A stretch of DNA of 64,000 nucleotides from Karalla daura (Eukaryota; Chordata; Actinopteri; Chaetodontiformes; Leiognathidae): positions 16,123,320 through 16,187,319 of the forward strand of contig CM055190.1 in NCBI GenBank assembly GCA_029224185.1, read 5' to 3'. Below are positions 38,101-48,309 of the stretch, piece by piece. The notes under the pieces were generated by a model. The model made no database searches and was not told the DNA's origin. It was given only the letters and a program-made list of their open reading frames with translations. Position numbers and translations under genes: made by a program. Position 1 is the first letter of the stretch. Every line of letters starts with the position of its first letter.

Positions 38101-38331
38101 CTGGGAACTCCACGGACAGACGTGTTCACACATGCCACCATTTCAGATGAAGAACTGGTCAGTGTTTCAGCCACTCTGCGTGGCGTTCACTCCACCTCTG
38201 AGGCGGGTCAGTTGTACAGTTGTTGTATATTGAATTATCAGGACTCTGGGTTTTCCGGGACCCTCGTGTTTTTAAGAGACCTCTAAGTCCTCTTCACTAA
38301 AAGAATGAAAAGAATTCAAAGCATTACATTG

Positions 38332-38339
38332 TGTACATA
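38332..38339 (+). promoter_or_regulatory. kctd15: Pumilio-type element TGTACATA in kctd15 3' UTR
   Basis: TGTACATA fits the UGUANAUA Pumilio consensus and lies about 145 bases before the poly(A) signal, a typical place for a functional site. A near-match, TGTATATT, lies about 50 bases further on. Whether it is used is not known. Confidence 0.35.
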
Positions 38340-38477
38340 TGGATTAAGACATTTCAAAGGGTATCATAAGGTGCAAATGTATATTATTTAAAGTGTTTAA
38401 AACAATTAGACTGTGGTATTAAAGGGCATGTGTTCATTTACAGTGTCTCCATTTGACTTTTCTTGCATATTTGCGAT

Positions 38478-38483
38478 AATAAA
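38478..38483 (+). terminator. kctd15: kctd15 poly(A) signal AATAAA
   Basis: A canonical AATAAA lies in an AT-rich segment, followed within 20-40 bases by TGCTTTGTGTCTC, a suitable GU/U-rich downstream element. It is the best + strand signal between the stop codon and the convergent gene. Confidence 0.7.
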
Positions 38484-38500
38484 AGGATGTACTGTACATC

Positions 38501-39144
38501 TGCTTTGTGTCTCATTGCTCTTGCATTGTTCCATTTAACCCTAGAAAGACTTTGGCTCCGTTTTTTTCAGGCTGCTTTGACAAAGATGCTGCAAAGTCAG
38601 AGTTGAGTGTTCAGTTACTTAACAGACCTGACTCTGCCACTGTACCCAAGCGTGTGTGGACAAATTCACTCTAAAAAACGAGGGGAAGGTCAACTCCAGG
38701 GCTGTCTCCAGATCAGACGTCTGCAGCTCCAGAGGGAATGGGGAATAGGCCGAGATCTTGGAAAAACCAATATGCTCCCAAACCCCAATACTTTACACTG
38801 AGTTAAACAGTTTGGTCTTTTCAAAAATGCTTCTGCTTAATTAGCAGCAGAAACCTAGGGGGACTTTTCATAGTTGAGCAGCAGCGCTTGACTCAGTTTG
38901 TACTTAGCATGTGAAATGTTAGAAATGGAAATGAAGCCGGCTGAGGACTGTCTTGCAAAAACATAACAGCTTAATTTTTGCCTTTAAAAGGGTGAGAAAG
39001 GAACAAAGTGAAACATATTGCTTTGGCATTATGTCATTTTAGAATAAATTTCACATTTTTGTATTCCAGTTGAGGCGCCCGGTGGTCCTGCAGACATTTG
39101 TGCACTGCTCGAGAATAACCAAGAAACCGACAGTCAACCGCTGC
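38501..39144. other. convergent intergenic gap between kctd15 and taf4-like gene
   Basis: About 0.65 kb separates the inferred ends of two tail-to-tail transcripts. The sequence is unremarkable: no repeat, no open frame of note. If either transcript extends past its inferred signal the 3' ends would overlap. Confidence 0.5.
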
Positions 39145-39164
39145 TCAGTTTAGTAAACGGCTTG

Positions 39165-39170
39165 TTTATT
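39165..39170 (-). terminator. taf4: distal poly(A) signal (AATAAA on - strand) of taf4-like gene
   Basis: TTTATT on the + strand is AATAAA on the - strand. The sequence beyond it in the - direction is G/T-rich (GGTTGACTGTCGGTTTCTTGG, shown broken as GGTTGACTG and GGTTTCTTGG), suiting cleavage near 39145. Confidence 0.5.
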
Positions 39171-40479
39171 CCTTTACAAAATAGGTACAAATACATAAGT
39201 ATTGTTTTTTTTCACACAAACAGGAAATTTTAAAGATATGTACAAGAGTTTACCAAAAATAACATGGTTCTAATAAACACATAGTTTTGTAAACGATATT
39301 TACAAATCATCCTCGCCATTGAAATGTTATTTCCTCCATCTGTTTACATCAGTAATATTGACCTAATATTTTGGCTAAAAAGCTGTAGTACTGGTAGTAG
39401 TAGAAAGTCCTCCTGTGAAACCACCATAAACCATAGAAATCACTAATAAAATCATCTGAAATCATCACAATAGATATCGTTGTGCTTGTTTTTAAAACAT
39501 GGTATTTTGGAGATAAAATTTACTAAAATGTGTAAAGCATAAAAGCCAATCAAAAAAAAAAGGAAAGGAAAATATATTAATTGTTAAAAATAAGTCTCTT
39601 TTGACCGAAGTTGGCAACACCATTTACTACTTAAAAGAGTCATTTCTTTGCTATAATACAGTGACAGCTTACAGTTGTCAGGTAAAATAGATATAAAAAG
39701 TGCTGTCCAAATGTACAATGCACAACAATTTTTTTCAAATGTCACCCATATTTAAATAAATTTCAATATGACAAGAAAAGCTGCATAGAGGCCAAGATAT
39801 TCAGTTAAATAGAAAAAAAAGAACATAATGGACAAGATCACATAATACAATAAGGATTTTGAAAAAAAAAAAAGTAAATATGTGATGACAAGGCGACGTG
39901 ATGTAATACGACACATTAAAAGAAAAATAAAACAGGCGTTTAAACCCAATCCTCTCTCCAGTCGGGAACATAAAGGCAGAGGCAAAAAAAAGGAATCGTT
40001 TTTAGACAGGAACCACCTGCTTCCTCCTGCAGTTTGACATCACATCTGGGATATTTCATCTAGGATCAAAATATAGACGAGTTTGAGTGCTGTGCGCGAG
40101 AGCGTTTTCTGGGCTGCCTTTGTCATCTTGGCCTTGACCGCCTGTACGAGGATACTCAACCAGTCAATCTGTTTTTTTTTTGTTTTTTTTAAAACCAGGA
40201 TTTTTCAAATCTCTAGTTTTCTGCGTATACGCATTCATTTGTGTATTACCTTTGTCGCTGTGTATAATTGGTCTGAACAGATGGCAACAGTAGACAAACC
40301 AGAGAGGTGTTAGAAAAGAAACAAGTGTTAAATAAATATTGTTACAAGGTCAATATGCATTCTCGGGATGCTCCTCTCTGGTATTTGACTAGAGTCTCTT
40401 ATACCTGTATATTTTATGTATTATCATTTTTTATAGTACATTTGCACTGTTTATGCCTTTCACATTGCTCGTTTACACC

Positions 40480-40535
40480 TAAAAACATAATGAATGCCAA
40501 CTACTTTGCAATAAACTGATTCTGATTCGGAGGGA
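40480..40535 (+). repeat. LINE-tail-like sequence
   Basis: TTTGCAATAAACTGATTCTG followed by ATTCGG resembles the end of fish LINE copies, which carry an AATAAA and then short TGATTC repeats. Only about one and a half repeat units are present, and the assignment is from memory. Confidence 0.3.
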
Positions 40536-40539
40536 AAGA

Positions 40540-40857
40540 CACTATATTGCCAAAAGTATTCACTCACGTGTGACATCCCAATCTTAATCCATAGGGTTTA
40601 ATATGACCTCTTTGCATCTGTAACAGCTACAGTTTTTCTGGGAAGGCTTTCCACAGCCTTATGATGAAAATCAACATGTGACCTCACAAATAGACGTCTG
40701 GAAGAATGGCCAAAAATTCCCCCTAAACACACTCCTAGACCTCGGGAAAAGCCTCCCCAGAAGAGCTGAAGCTGTTGAATGGGAATGAGATGTCACTTAG
40801 ATGTCCCTTATATGAGAGTCAAGGCAGGTGAGCGGAAACTTTTGGCAATATGGTGTG
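40540..40857. mobile_element. Tc1/mariner-derived fold-back MITE
   Basis: The left end reads CACTATATTGCCAAAAGTAT and the right end is its near inverse (ACTTTTGGCAATATGGTGTG). This is the terminal repeat of a very common fish Tc1-like element. Both arms contain the same subterminal order: GTGACATCYCA, AACAGCT, then TTCTGGGRAGGCTT. The + arm motif is at 40635-40650 and its inverse at 40747-40762, so the roughly 318-bp element is a long imperfect hairpin made from two copies of one transposon end. No transposase remains. A clean TA duplication is not evident at the left flank. It lies within the inferred 3' UTR of the taf4-like gene. Confidence 0.85.
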
Positions 40858-41809
40858 TTAAATATGAAATCTAAGTGTATACGTGTGGGCCAGGCCTCAG
40901 TCATAACCTCAGTGTGCGGGGGCTCGAGGAGTCTGCAGAGAGGACAGCGAGAGGAAGAGTCGTAGGAATGTCTGTTGATCCGAGGTTTCACCCTCCTCAG
41001 TCACTGTCCCTCACAAAATATTGACTCCTCCAAAACAAAAGATGCTGAATTTGCTCGAGTGGGTTTTTTTTTTTTTGTGTGACAGCTCACAACTTACAAA
41101 CATCTAGCTATAAAAGACACTTTCACATTAATTGCTGATTAGAAAATAAAAAAAAACACTGATCAGGGTGACCAATCAGAAAAACGCTCTGTTCACTCGC
41201 AGAGCGCTCACTGGGAACTCTGCGTCTGACGACCAGAACTAACTGCCTAATTTCAACTCTTTCAAAGCACGTGGTTTTACAAAACATCAGATTTCATCAT
41301 AAAGACACATGAGTTATTCCTTTTCTTACAAAGCTTACGTGTGATAAAAAATATACATGCTGTAAAATAATTCCAAAAGAACTATTTACACATACAGTGG
41401 AAGAAATCTAACGCGATGCTGTTATTTGGAATCGTAATGGTTCAGGATGAAGCCTCGACGCGAAGCCTCTTGTTCGTTGAGCTCAGCTAAACTACATTCG
41501 GTGAACTATGTTCGACATGTAGCTCCTGGAAAATATAGTGGGCTGCTCTGAGGTGTGGACAGACTCCTCATCACTGAAAATGACCCCTTACTCTGAGGAA
41601 GCTCACTGAAGCTACTGCTAGCGATGTGTGTGAGGCAAGTTCTGGTTGAGTCCTGCAACACAAACAAAAAAAAAAACATAACAGAAAAAACAAAAATAAC
41701 ACTTTGTTCCTTTAACTCCAACAGAAAGAATCTGATATGGCCTTTAAACTGAGTGATCTAACACCATGCTGTGAATCTAAACAGAGAAGACGTGGAACGA
41801 CATGGGAGT

Positions 41810-41815
41810 TTTATT
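41810..41815 (-). terminator. possible proximal poly(A) signal of taf4-like gene
   Basis: A second AATAAA in - orientation lies 212 bases after the stop codon. The downstream region is only modestly GT-rich. It could produce a short 3' UTR that lacks the MITE. Confidence 0.35.
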
Positions 41816-41966
41816 TTTGTACTTTTTTTCTTTCCTTCTCTCTGCATCTCTTTCTGTCCCTCTCATCTCATTAAAAGCTACATTTCACGTCACTACAGTA
41901 CATATGGAGACACAGAGCTGAAACGTTAGACCTGATCTGAAGGCACGTTGCTGGGAAAGAAGAGAA

Positions 41967-41999
41967 GGAGGAGGAGGAGGAGGGGGAGGAGGAGGAGGT
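41967..41999. repeat. (GGA)n tract in taf4-like 3' UTR
   Basis: GGA triplets with one GGGGGA variant, ending 28 bases from the taf4-like stop codon. It reads as a UCC-rich stretch in the mRNA. Confidence 0.9.
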
Positions 42000-42026
42000 T
42001 GAGGTGGGCGCAGAGCGGACCAGAGG

Positions 42027-42200
42027 TTACTTGAGTAGGGCACGGTAGAGGAGGAGGGAGTGGGCGGTCTCTCTCTCCTGCTCCATGTAGAAAATTAAGT
42101 CCCTGAGGTTGACGCGAGTGATGCGCTGCCGCGTGTACTGGCGCGATGAGGTGGACGGGGTGGAAGAGCTGGCCAGGGAGCCCGCCGTGCTGCCCGAAAC
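42027..42200 (-). CDS. taf4: TAF4-family TFIID subunit, last coding exon (C-terminus)
   Basis: Read on the - strand, a good acceptor (CCCTTGTCTGCAG) precedes 57 codons and TAA at 42029-42027; the exon starts in phase 0. It encodes a Ser/Thr/Gly-rich linker, then RQRITRVNLRDLIF, an acidic MEQERET segment and HSLLLYRALLK at the end. This is the very conserved tail of TAF4, the TFIID subunit that pairs with TAF12 through a histone-like fold. HSLLLY and RVNLRD favour TAF4 over TAF4B, whose tail differs as I remember it, though MEQERE recalls TAF4B. Only the C-terminus is present; the TAFH and main histone-fold regions are not seen. Assignment to a TAF4 a or b copy is uncertain. Confidence 0.88.
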   Translation of the reverse strand, partial: VSGSTAGSLASSSTPSTSSRQYTRQRITRVNLRDLIFYMEQERETAHSLLLYRALLK

Positions 42201-42430
42201 CTGCAGACAAGGGAGAGGTCAGGAGGTGAGACACGCAAGAGGAGAGACCTCACGTTTTAGGATTTACATGAGACATGAAACAGGAACAAAGTGGAGTCGG
42301 CAGAACACCCAGGGAGCTCCGTGGCCGGTGATGATTCCAGCGGACTGAACTCCATCATCTCATCCACAGACTGCACATCAAAACGCGTTTAAACACTATT
42401 TGTGTCGCTGTAAAGACACAACCTCTGCTG

Positions 42431-42535
42431 TGATTTTTTGCTATATTAATAAATGGGAATTAATTGGCTTACAGGACCCCAGCCATGTTTAATTAATTAC
42501 ACTTTGTCAGAAACTTTTAAAACATAATTACAGAG
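42431..42535. promoter_or_regulatory. candidate conserved non-coding element next to taf4-like exon
   Basis: GGAATTAATTGG and TTTAATTAATTACAC lie 28 bases apart in unique-looking sequence about 230 bases upstream, in - sense, of the last taf4-like exon. Paired TAATTA sites suggest homeodomain binding, by composition only. Confidence 0.22.
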
Positions 42536-43148
42536 ACCGATAGCAGGCCTCATCACCCTCTGTGACTGACTGACACAGCACGATGTTAGAGACAAACAAG
42601 ACATGGAAAAGCAAGAGATCGACAACTTCACAACAGGCAGTAATAATCCTTCCAGGTCCACATGTTTATCCTGATATCAGCTCGTACAAACAGTCAGTTG
42701 AAAATGAAGAAACCAACACTGAAATCCTAAATCACGGTCTTTGACAACGGACCATTTCTCACACCGTCTGCCATCATCACACGACAACTGAAGATACGAC
42801 TGCGAAAAAGTCAAAATCCGCAAAAGTGAAAAGACATGGGAAACTGCAGCGACAAGGCTGTTATTAGAGGCTTTGCAGCAGATATTAGATTACAATCTGA
42901 ACAGTTGTGTGTCTGTGTGAAAGTGAGGGAGAGAGAGAGGGAGAGAACTGAGGCCTGCGTTACTGATTTGAGGACGGCGTCTGTGCCCTATCCTTGACAA
43001 AGCTGTTGACGACAGCATTGTTAAACTGCTCCGTCTCCGTCTCGGCCTTCACTTTTACAAGTCTGTCTTTTTCGATTGATATGAAACCCAGAGATGAAAG
43101 TCTTCTTCACCCCGTCCTCTAGCTGCTGTGGGTCTTTATAGGTTTTAA

Positions 43149-43168
43149 GGCAAAAAAAAAAAAAAAAA
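43149..43168. repeat. A-rich homopolymer tract
   Basis: A run of about 18 A bases followed by further A-rich sequence to 43188, possibly an old retroposed tail though no body is recognised. Confidence 0.7.
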
Positions 43169-44682
43169 AGAAAAAAGGAAAAAAAAGACCTTTCCTCTGA
43201 TGTAGCGCTGGCTGAAATGGTCAACACCAATTCCAGCAGTTCTGTTGCCTCTGGAATCGCCAGTTTAAGCTATAGCAGCAAGCAAATATTGTTTCTGAGA
43301 CTGTGTTTTTGTGCAATCTGTGCAACTGTGTGCTGCGCTCGGTTCCAACATTCTTGTCTTGTCTTTTGTTACAGAACATCTATAATTGCTTAACAAAGAC
43401 GTACTGTGCTCATGTGTACAGTCAAAGAATAAACAAGTGTTTGGTGCAACTGCAATCTGCACTCTTAGCTCCCGCATAAAGCCATGGAAAGACTATATAT
43501 CTATGTAGTTTATAATCTATATTTTACCCCCTCCTCACTGGAATAGGGCGGAGGGAGATTGATTGCATGTGATTACAGTAATTGCACGTGACATGAGCCT
43601 TCTTTGCTTTTTCTTTAATTCAGGAATGTGCCATCGAGATATACATCAAAGCAACGTGGTGCGGTTTCGTTTTTGTCAAAAGACCAGACTAGACTTTGCC
43701 GCACACAACTGGACCCACCAAATCTCTTACATGCAGCTTTAGACAGAAAAAAGAAATAAATAAATCTCATGTATGTAACCTCCATAAGAAAGTAAACACT
43801 CAATGATTACCAAAACCCAGGCCAGTACAGCTCTTTTCAGGGCAATCAGGCTTGGAGGCTGAAACACAAAATACGTCAAACAACACAGTCCATCCATAAA
43901 GAGCATTCTTCTTTCGGCATCCTTCAGTCTGTCTGTGAACAATTTTCAAACCCCTCCTTTGTTGAAGGTCACTGACAGTGACATTTCTCCTCAAACAAGG
44001 CCGTAAAAACTAGAACCTCAGCAGCGGTGTCATCACGGTGATGAGCTGGCATGGACTCGCTGGACCCGACATATAGGAAGGAATCACAACCTCCTCCCCC
44101 TTACGCAATATATTCACTTAACAAGGCTCATTGTGAAAATAATAGGACATTCAACTTATAAGCTACACATTGGAAACGGAACAATAAAGAGCCTCTGAAT
44201 CATTTCATGTTTTGATAGCCTTGACTGCTCATCAGTCATTTCAGCAATCAGCTTCAAGCCAAAGCACAAGTTCACAGAAGTGCCAGCAGAGCTGTGAACT
44301 AATAATCTCTTTCTGTCCAGATACAAAATTCTTCCAAGACATGCAGATGATGAGATTGATTCCCTTCGCTTTTCCAAAAACTGTGGAGGAATTCTGAAAG
44401 CAATCAGTGGGCAGGAGGAAATATTCTGGTTTCAGCGTTGAAACTGCCAACGTGCTTGATATTAATCAATAGCAGCCACCATCACGGCTGCACCAGGTCA
44501 AACTGTGCCAAGTTGGTTTCCGTTTTCATTGCCAGACACACTCGATGGACCATGTCTGGAGTGAGCTCAAAGGGACAGTTTGTGTCAGTGTTTTAAACAA
44601 CAAGGACTAGATGTTGAGCAAAAATACTAAAAATAGTCTACAAAACTGTGACTGTCAGACCCTTCCCGCAATCTTTGTACCC

Positions 44683-44975
44683 AACGGTATCTCAGCACAT
44701 ATGGGGCAAAGGCAGGGAGTACACCTTTCATGCCAGTCCATCGCACAACCAAGGGCACATACATTATTCACTCTCACACCAAGGGGCAATTTAGAGCCTC
44801 CGATTGACTTAAACATGCACGTTTCTGGACTGAGGGTGGAAACTGGAGTACAGAGAACGCCCACACAGACACAGGGAGAAGATGTAAACTCCACAAGGGC
44901 CTTCGGTCTGACCAGGAGTCGAACCTGGGTCCTTCTTGCTATGGGGCAAATCCACCAATACGCAGTGTTTCTCCA
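44683..44975 (-). repeat. SINE-like interspersed repeat, most complete copy
   Basis: This copy contains, on the + strand, CAGTCCATCGCA, a CACTCTCACACC...GGGGCAATTTAGAG block, ACATGCACGTTTCTGGACTG, a CCCACACAGACACAGGGAGA block and AGTCGAACCTGGGTCC. In the - direction the last block reads GGTTCGACTCC (44915-44925 on +), which fits a Pol III B box, so the element is probably tRNA-headed and lies in - orientation. The family is widespread in teleost genomes; I do not give a database name. Confidence 0.75.
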
Positions 44976-46474
44976 GTGGTAAACAATAAATTGAATAATG
45001 TAAAAACTGTGCACAGCTTCAAATTTCCTCAATGTGAGAAATACCTTGGAGTGGGAGGTCTGCCACATTGCGATGATGCACAAACTGAGTAACAGCAAGT
45101 TTAAGAGTATCATTAAGTGCATTCATGCATCAAGTTGTCGTAAATGTGGGATATTCAGTTAAAATTTGAATTATTATGCTCTTAATCAGAGTTTTATTGA
45201 CACTATTCTTCGAGGTTTTACGTTTTCCACGTCAGAGAAATTCTTGTCATTTTGTCTCCACTGAGGCAAAAGATCGTTGTCTCCATGGAGCACAAATAGC
45301 TCAGAAGTTCCCTGTCTCACTCTGTTTCCCACGTCCCATAAATGAAGTAATTGTAGCTGAATGGCAAACACATTGACAGTATCAATAGTAAGGAATGTTG
45401 CGGGCTCCGAGCATGTATACACCTCCAATTAAGAAAAATAATCCCTCGTGCAGAGCATGAATGAGATCAAAAAGATGCACTAACAACATCCAGATCTTCA
45501 GGTGCTGCAGAGCAGACTTTTTTTCCCTCTCTCCTCAGCTAGCTGAGCACAAAGCTGATAAAACCACTGGCAACATGCTCCGACAGCAAGGGAAACTACA
45601 ATTTTACTTTGTGTACTGTATGGCTCTTTACATCACCCTGGATATGAGTAGATTTTCCCCTCTTAATGAACAATGTTGCTGACATAGATCTGAGCTGACG
45701 TCTCACCCCGAAACAGAGCCCTTGTTGTTTGTATTTGATCCAGGAAAAACGAGAACGATAAAAAGGGGGAGTGTATACAGAGGCTGATACAAATCAAGAG
45801 ACGCATTTACATTTGGAAATGAGAAACACTGGGAAACAAACCCAGCAAGTGCCCACTTGAGCCCAGGCAGAGAGAAATAAGACAGACATCTCAGTCAGAA
45901 ACACCCTCTCACAATTACATTGATTGCACCACTCTGTAAACACACAGTACAGACAGGCCTTAATTGCAAACATATGATGGGTATGAATTTACAAGAACCA
46001 AACCAAAGTCCCTCCAGCATCCACCCCCTCATACTTGTCTTTGTGTACACTGTATGACGGTGCTTTTTCTCAAGTTTCTCTTACACTCCCTGACCCCAGG
46101 ACGCCACATGATGAGAGATGGTAGCCAGGCCACTTTCACCACCGACTTCAAACTGCAACTTACCCCACGGTTTCAGGACTGCACCCCAACCAGTGTCGGG
46201 CCGGGGGAAAAAAAAAACCTTATTTGGCAAAGTGTTTGTAAGTACGTGGGGCTCTGTTTGTTTGTTTGTTTTGAGTTTGGTGCCAAATCGCTCTAAATGT
46301 CAAGCATCTTGAGAAAATATAAGCACTTTGAATACAGATGAACTGGATTTACATTACTGGGCGGGTTTGTTCCATCAGTTTCCTATCAACTTTCCTATCG
46401 ACTTCAGGACTGTACATACCCTGCACCCTGCAGATGCCCATCTACATCACACGCAACATAACGTCATAACTCCA

Positions 46475-46585
46475 TCACAGGGCAATGCAGAGTCACTTCA
46501 GTGCACATTTTTGAGCTATTGGAGCAAGATGGAGCTCCCTGAGAAAACCCAGGCACACACTGGAACATGTTAACACCAAACACCT
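46475..46585 (-). repeat. SINE-like repeat, strongly diverged fragment
   Basis: Contains CAGGGCAATGCAGAGTCACT, a TTTTTGAGCTATTGGAGCAA block, CCTGAGAAAACCCAGGCACA and ACTGGAACATGTTAACACC in the family order, with many substitutions. Confidence 0.5.
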
Positions 46586-48245
46586 ACTATTTACCAAGGT
46601 ACTACCTCCCCTGTCTTTGAGAGTTGATTCTACATTTTGGAAAATAAATTACATGATCATGTAACACACAAAACAAGAAAAAAAAAGTTAATTAATACAT
46701 TATAGAGAAAAGGAGCTGGGGCAGGTTTCCACTTGAGGAGAATGAATAGAGGTTCTAGTGATCAGTTCAGAGGGGGAAAGACAAGACATGCCAAAACAAA
46801 CACAAACAAATCTATATAATCATATAGGAAAAGAGAGAGATTATGGAAACAAAATGGCTTTTGGATATTCAGTCCAGTGATAAACACAAAGAAATAAATA
46901 GTGTAGAAATATTTTGACAAACCAGTGCCAGTTTACATGGTCTGTTAATAATGTTTTGGCTGGGGCTGATGTTAGATTCCCAGCCTGAAGTACTCTCCCA
47001 GTCTGGCTCTGGTCTGCAGCCAGTCGTGACATATTGAGGTGCAAACGGGCACGTGCGGCTACGGGGTCAGCAGACCATCACTTTGAGGGAGCGACCCAAA
47101 AGAGGAGTGACCCTAATCAGGTCAATCCGAGCCGCCCACATGTGAACGATGGGCCTGCCTGCTGCCATGCCAATTACTGCCACTCAGGAGCGCGGCCGGC
47201 GACGGGGCCACAGATTTCACCAATCAAAGCCATCCATCCACCTGGACGGACGGCTGCCTAGCCACAGGCAGCCGGTTGCTGGAGCGGTGCCACGGCAGCA
47301 CTGGTTGAGGCACACGGCGAGCGCAGACGGACATGGCTGCTCAGGTAGTGTGCCACCGCCATCCAGAATGTCTCCCAACCCTAGAGGGACAGGGGGGCGG
47401 CCATAAGTGATCCAAATGCAGGCAGAAAGGTCAGCGCTTGTCCAGGAATCCACTGCGGGGCAGCGTCTCCTCTCGCCTCCGTCTTTACACGCCCTCCACC
47501 GTGCCAGCAGCCCCAAACACCGGGATGTTGTCGCCGGTATCCATGGAGACGGAGCTCTCTCGCCGGCACGCGCGGCAAAACATTGTAGAGGGGAGATGGG
47601 AGGGGCAGACACGGACATTAAGCAAAGCAGATGGCTGAGTGTCAGTTAAAAAGGAGAGCGAGGCATCAACAACCACGCTCTCCCTGTCGCCAGCAATTAC
47701 GCGGTAATTGTGTCTGAAATTCAATGAAAAACAAAATGGCAGGCGTCGTAAGGTCAGGGCGGATGAAAAGAAAGTGAGAAGAGGAGGAGGGAGCGCAGGA
47801 GAGCCGAGGCACAGAGGGAGCGAGGAGAGAGCCAAAGTGAAAAGTCTCAAAATCAGCTTGGCCAAGAAAGATCCATCAGGCAAAAAACAGCATCTGTCAT
47901 TTTATCTGTGATGGGCGCTCGGAGGCATTATGTCATATGACATATCCATCGTACAGAGCGCGCAGGGATACTTCGATACATCTCTTCAGACATTTGACTT
48001 GTTTGGAGCAGGGGACAGAGAGAAAAACAGAGGAAGAGAGAGAGAGAGAGCAAGAGAGAGAGAGAGAGTGGTGGATAAAATCTGTAGGTGAGAGGAAGAG
48101 GAGGAGAAGAGGAAAAAGAAGTCTGTCTGTAATGAGGCCTCTTCGCTGACTCTGGTCTTCAGCCACATTGCGTTGACATACACGACAATGTGCCAATGGG
48201 CCAGACACATTATTTTACACCATTTCACCCTTCCATGGTTTTGCA

Positions 48246-48309
48246 CACGCGCACGCACACACAGACACACACACACACACACAGACAGACAGACACGCAC
48301 ACACACACA
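48246..48309. repeat. CA-rich compound microsatellite
   Basis: CA, CG-CA and CAGA units are mixed. It follows a GA-rich tract at 48035-48068. Confidence 0.85.

Larger units (their letters stand above)
35135..38500 (+). other. kctd15: kctd15 3' UTR
   Basis: About 3.4 kb follow the stop without a recognisable further gene. The end is inferred from the AATAAA at 38478-38483 with a T/GT-rich stretch just after it. The interval contains short A and T runs, a CA-rich patch near 35580-35610 and a Pumilio-type site near the end. Frames within it are short and look random. The exact cleavage point and any earlier poly(A) sites cannot be fixed by reading. Confidence 0.75.
39145..42026 (-). other. taf4: taf4-like 3' UTR
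   Basis: About 2.9 kb between the stop codon and a reverse-strand AATAAA at 39165-39170 is AT-rich and gene-free, as expected for a long 3' UTR. Just after the stop, in mRNA sense, lies a (TCC)n tract (41967-41999 on +). It also contains a Tc1-derived MITE and a LINE-tail-like sequence. A nearer reverse AATAAA at 41810-41815 could give a short 3' UTR of about 0.2 kb, so the extent is inferred. Confidence 0.6.

Noticed and set aside
47217..47618. 133-codon - strand open frame in a GC-rich part of the presumed taf4-like intron
   Set aside because: Several overlapping frames are open on both strands, as expected from GC-rich sequence. The translation does not match TAF4 or another family I know.
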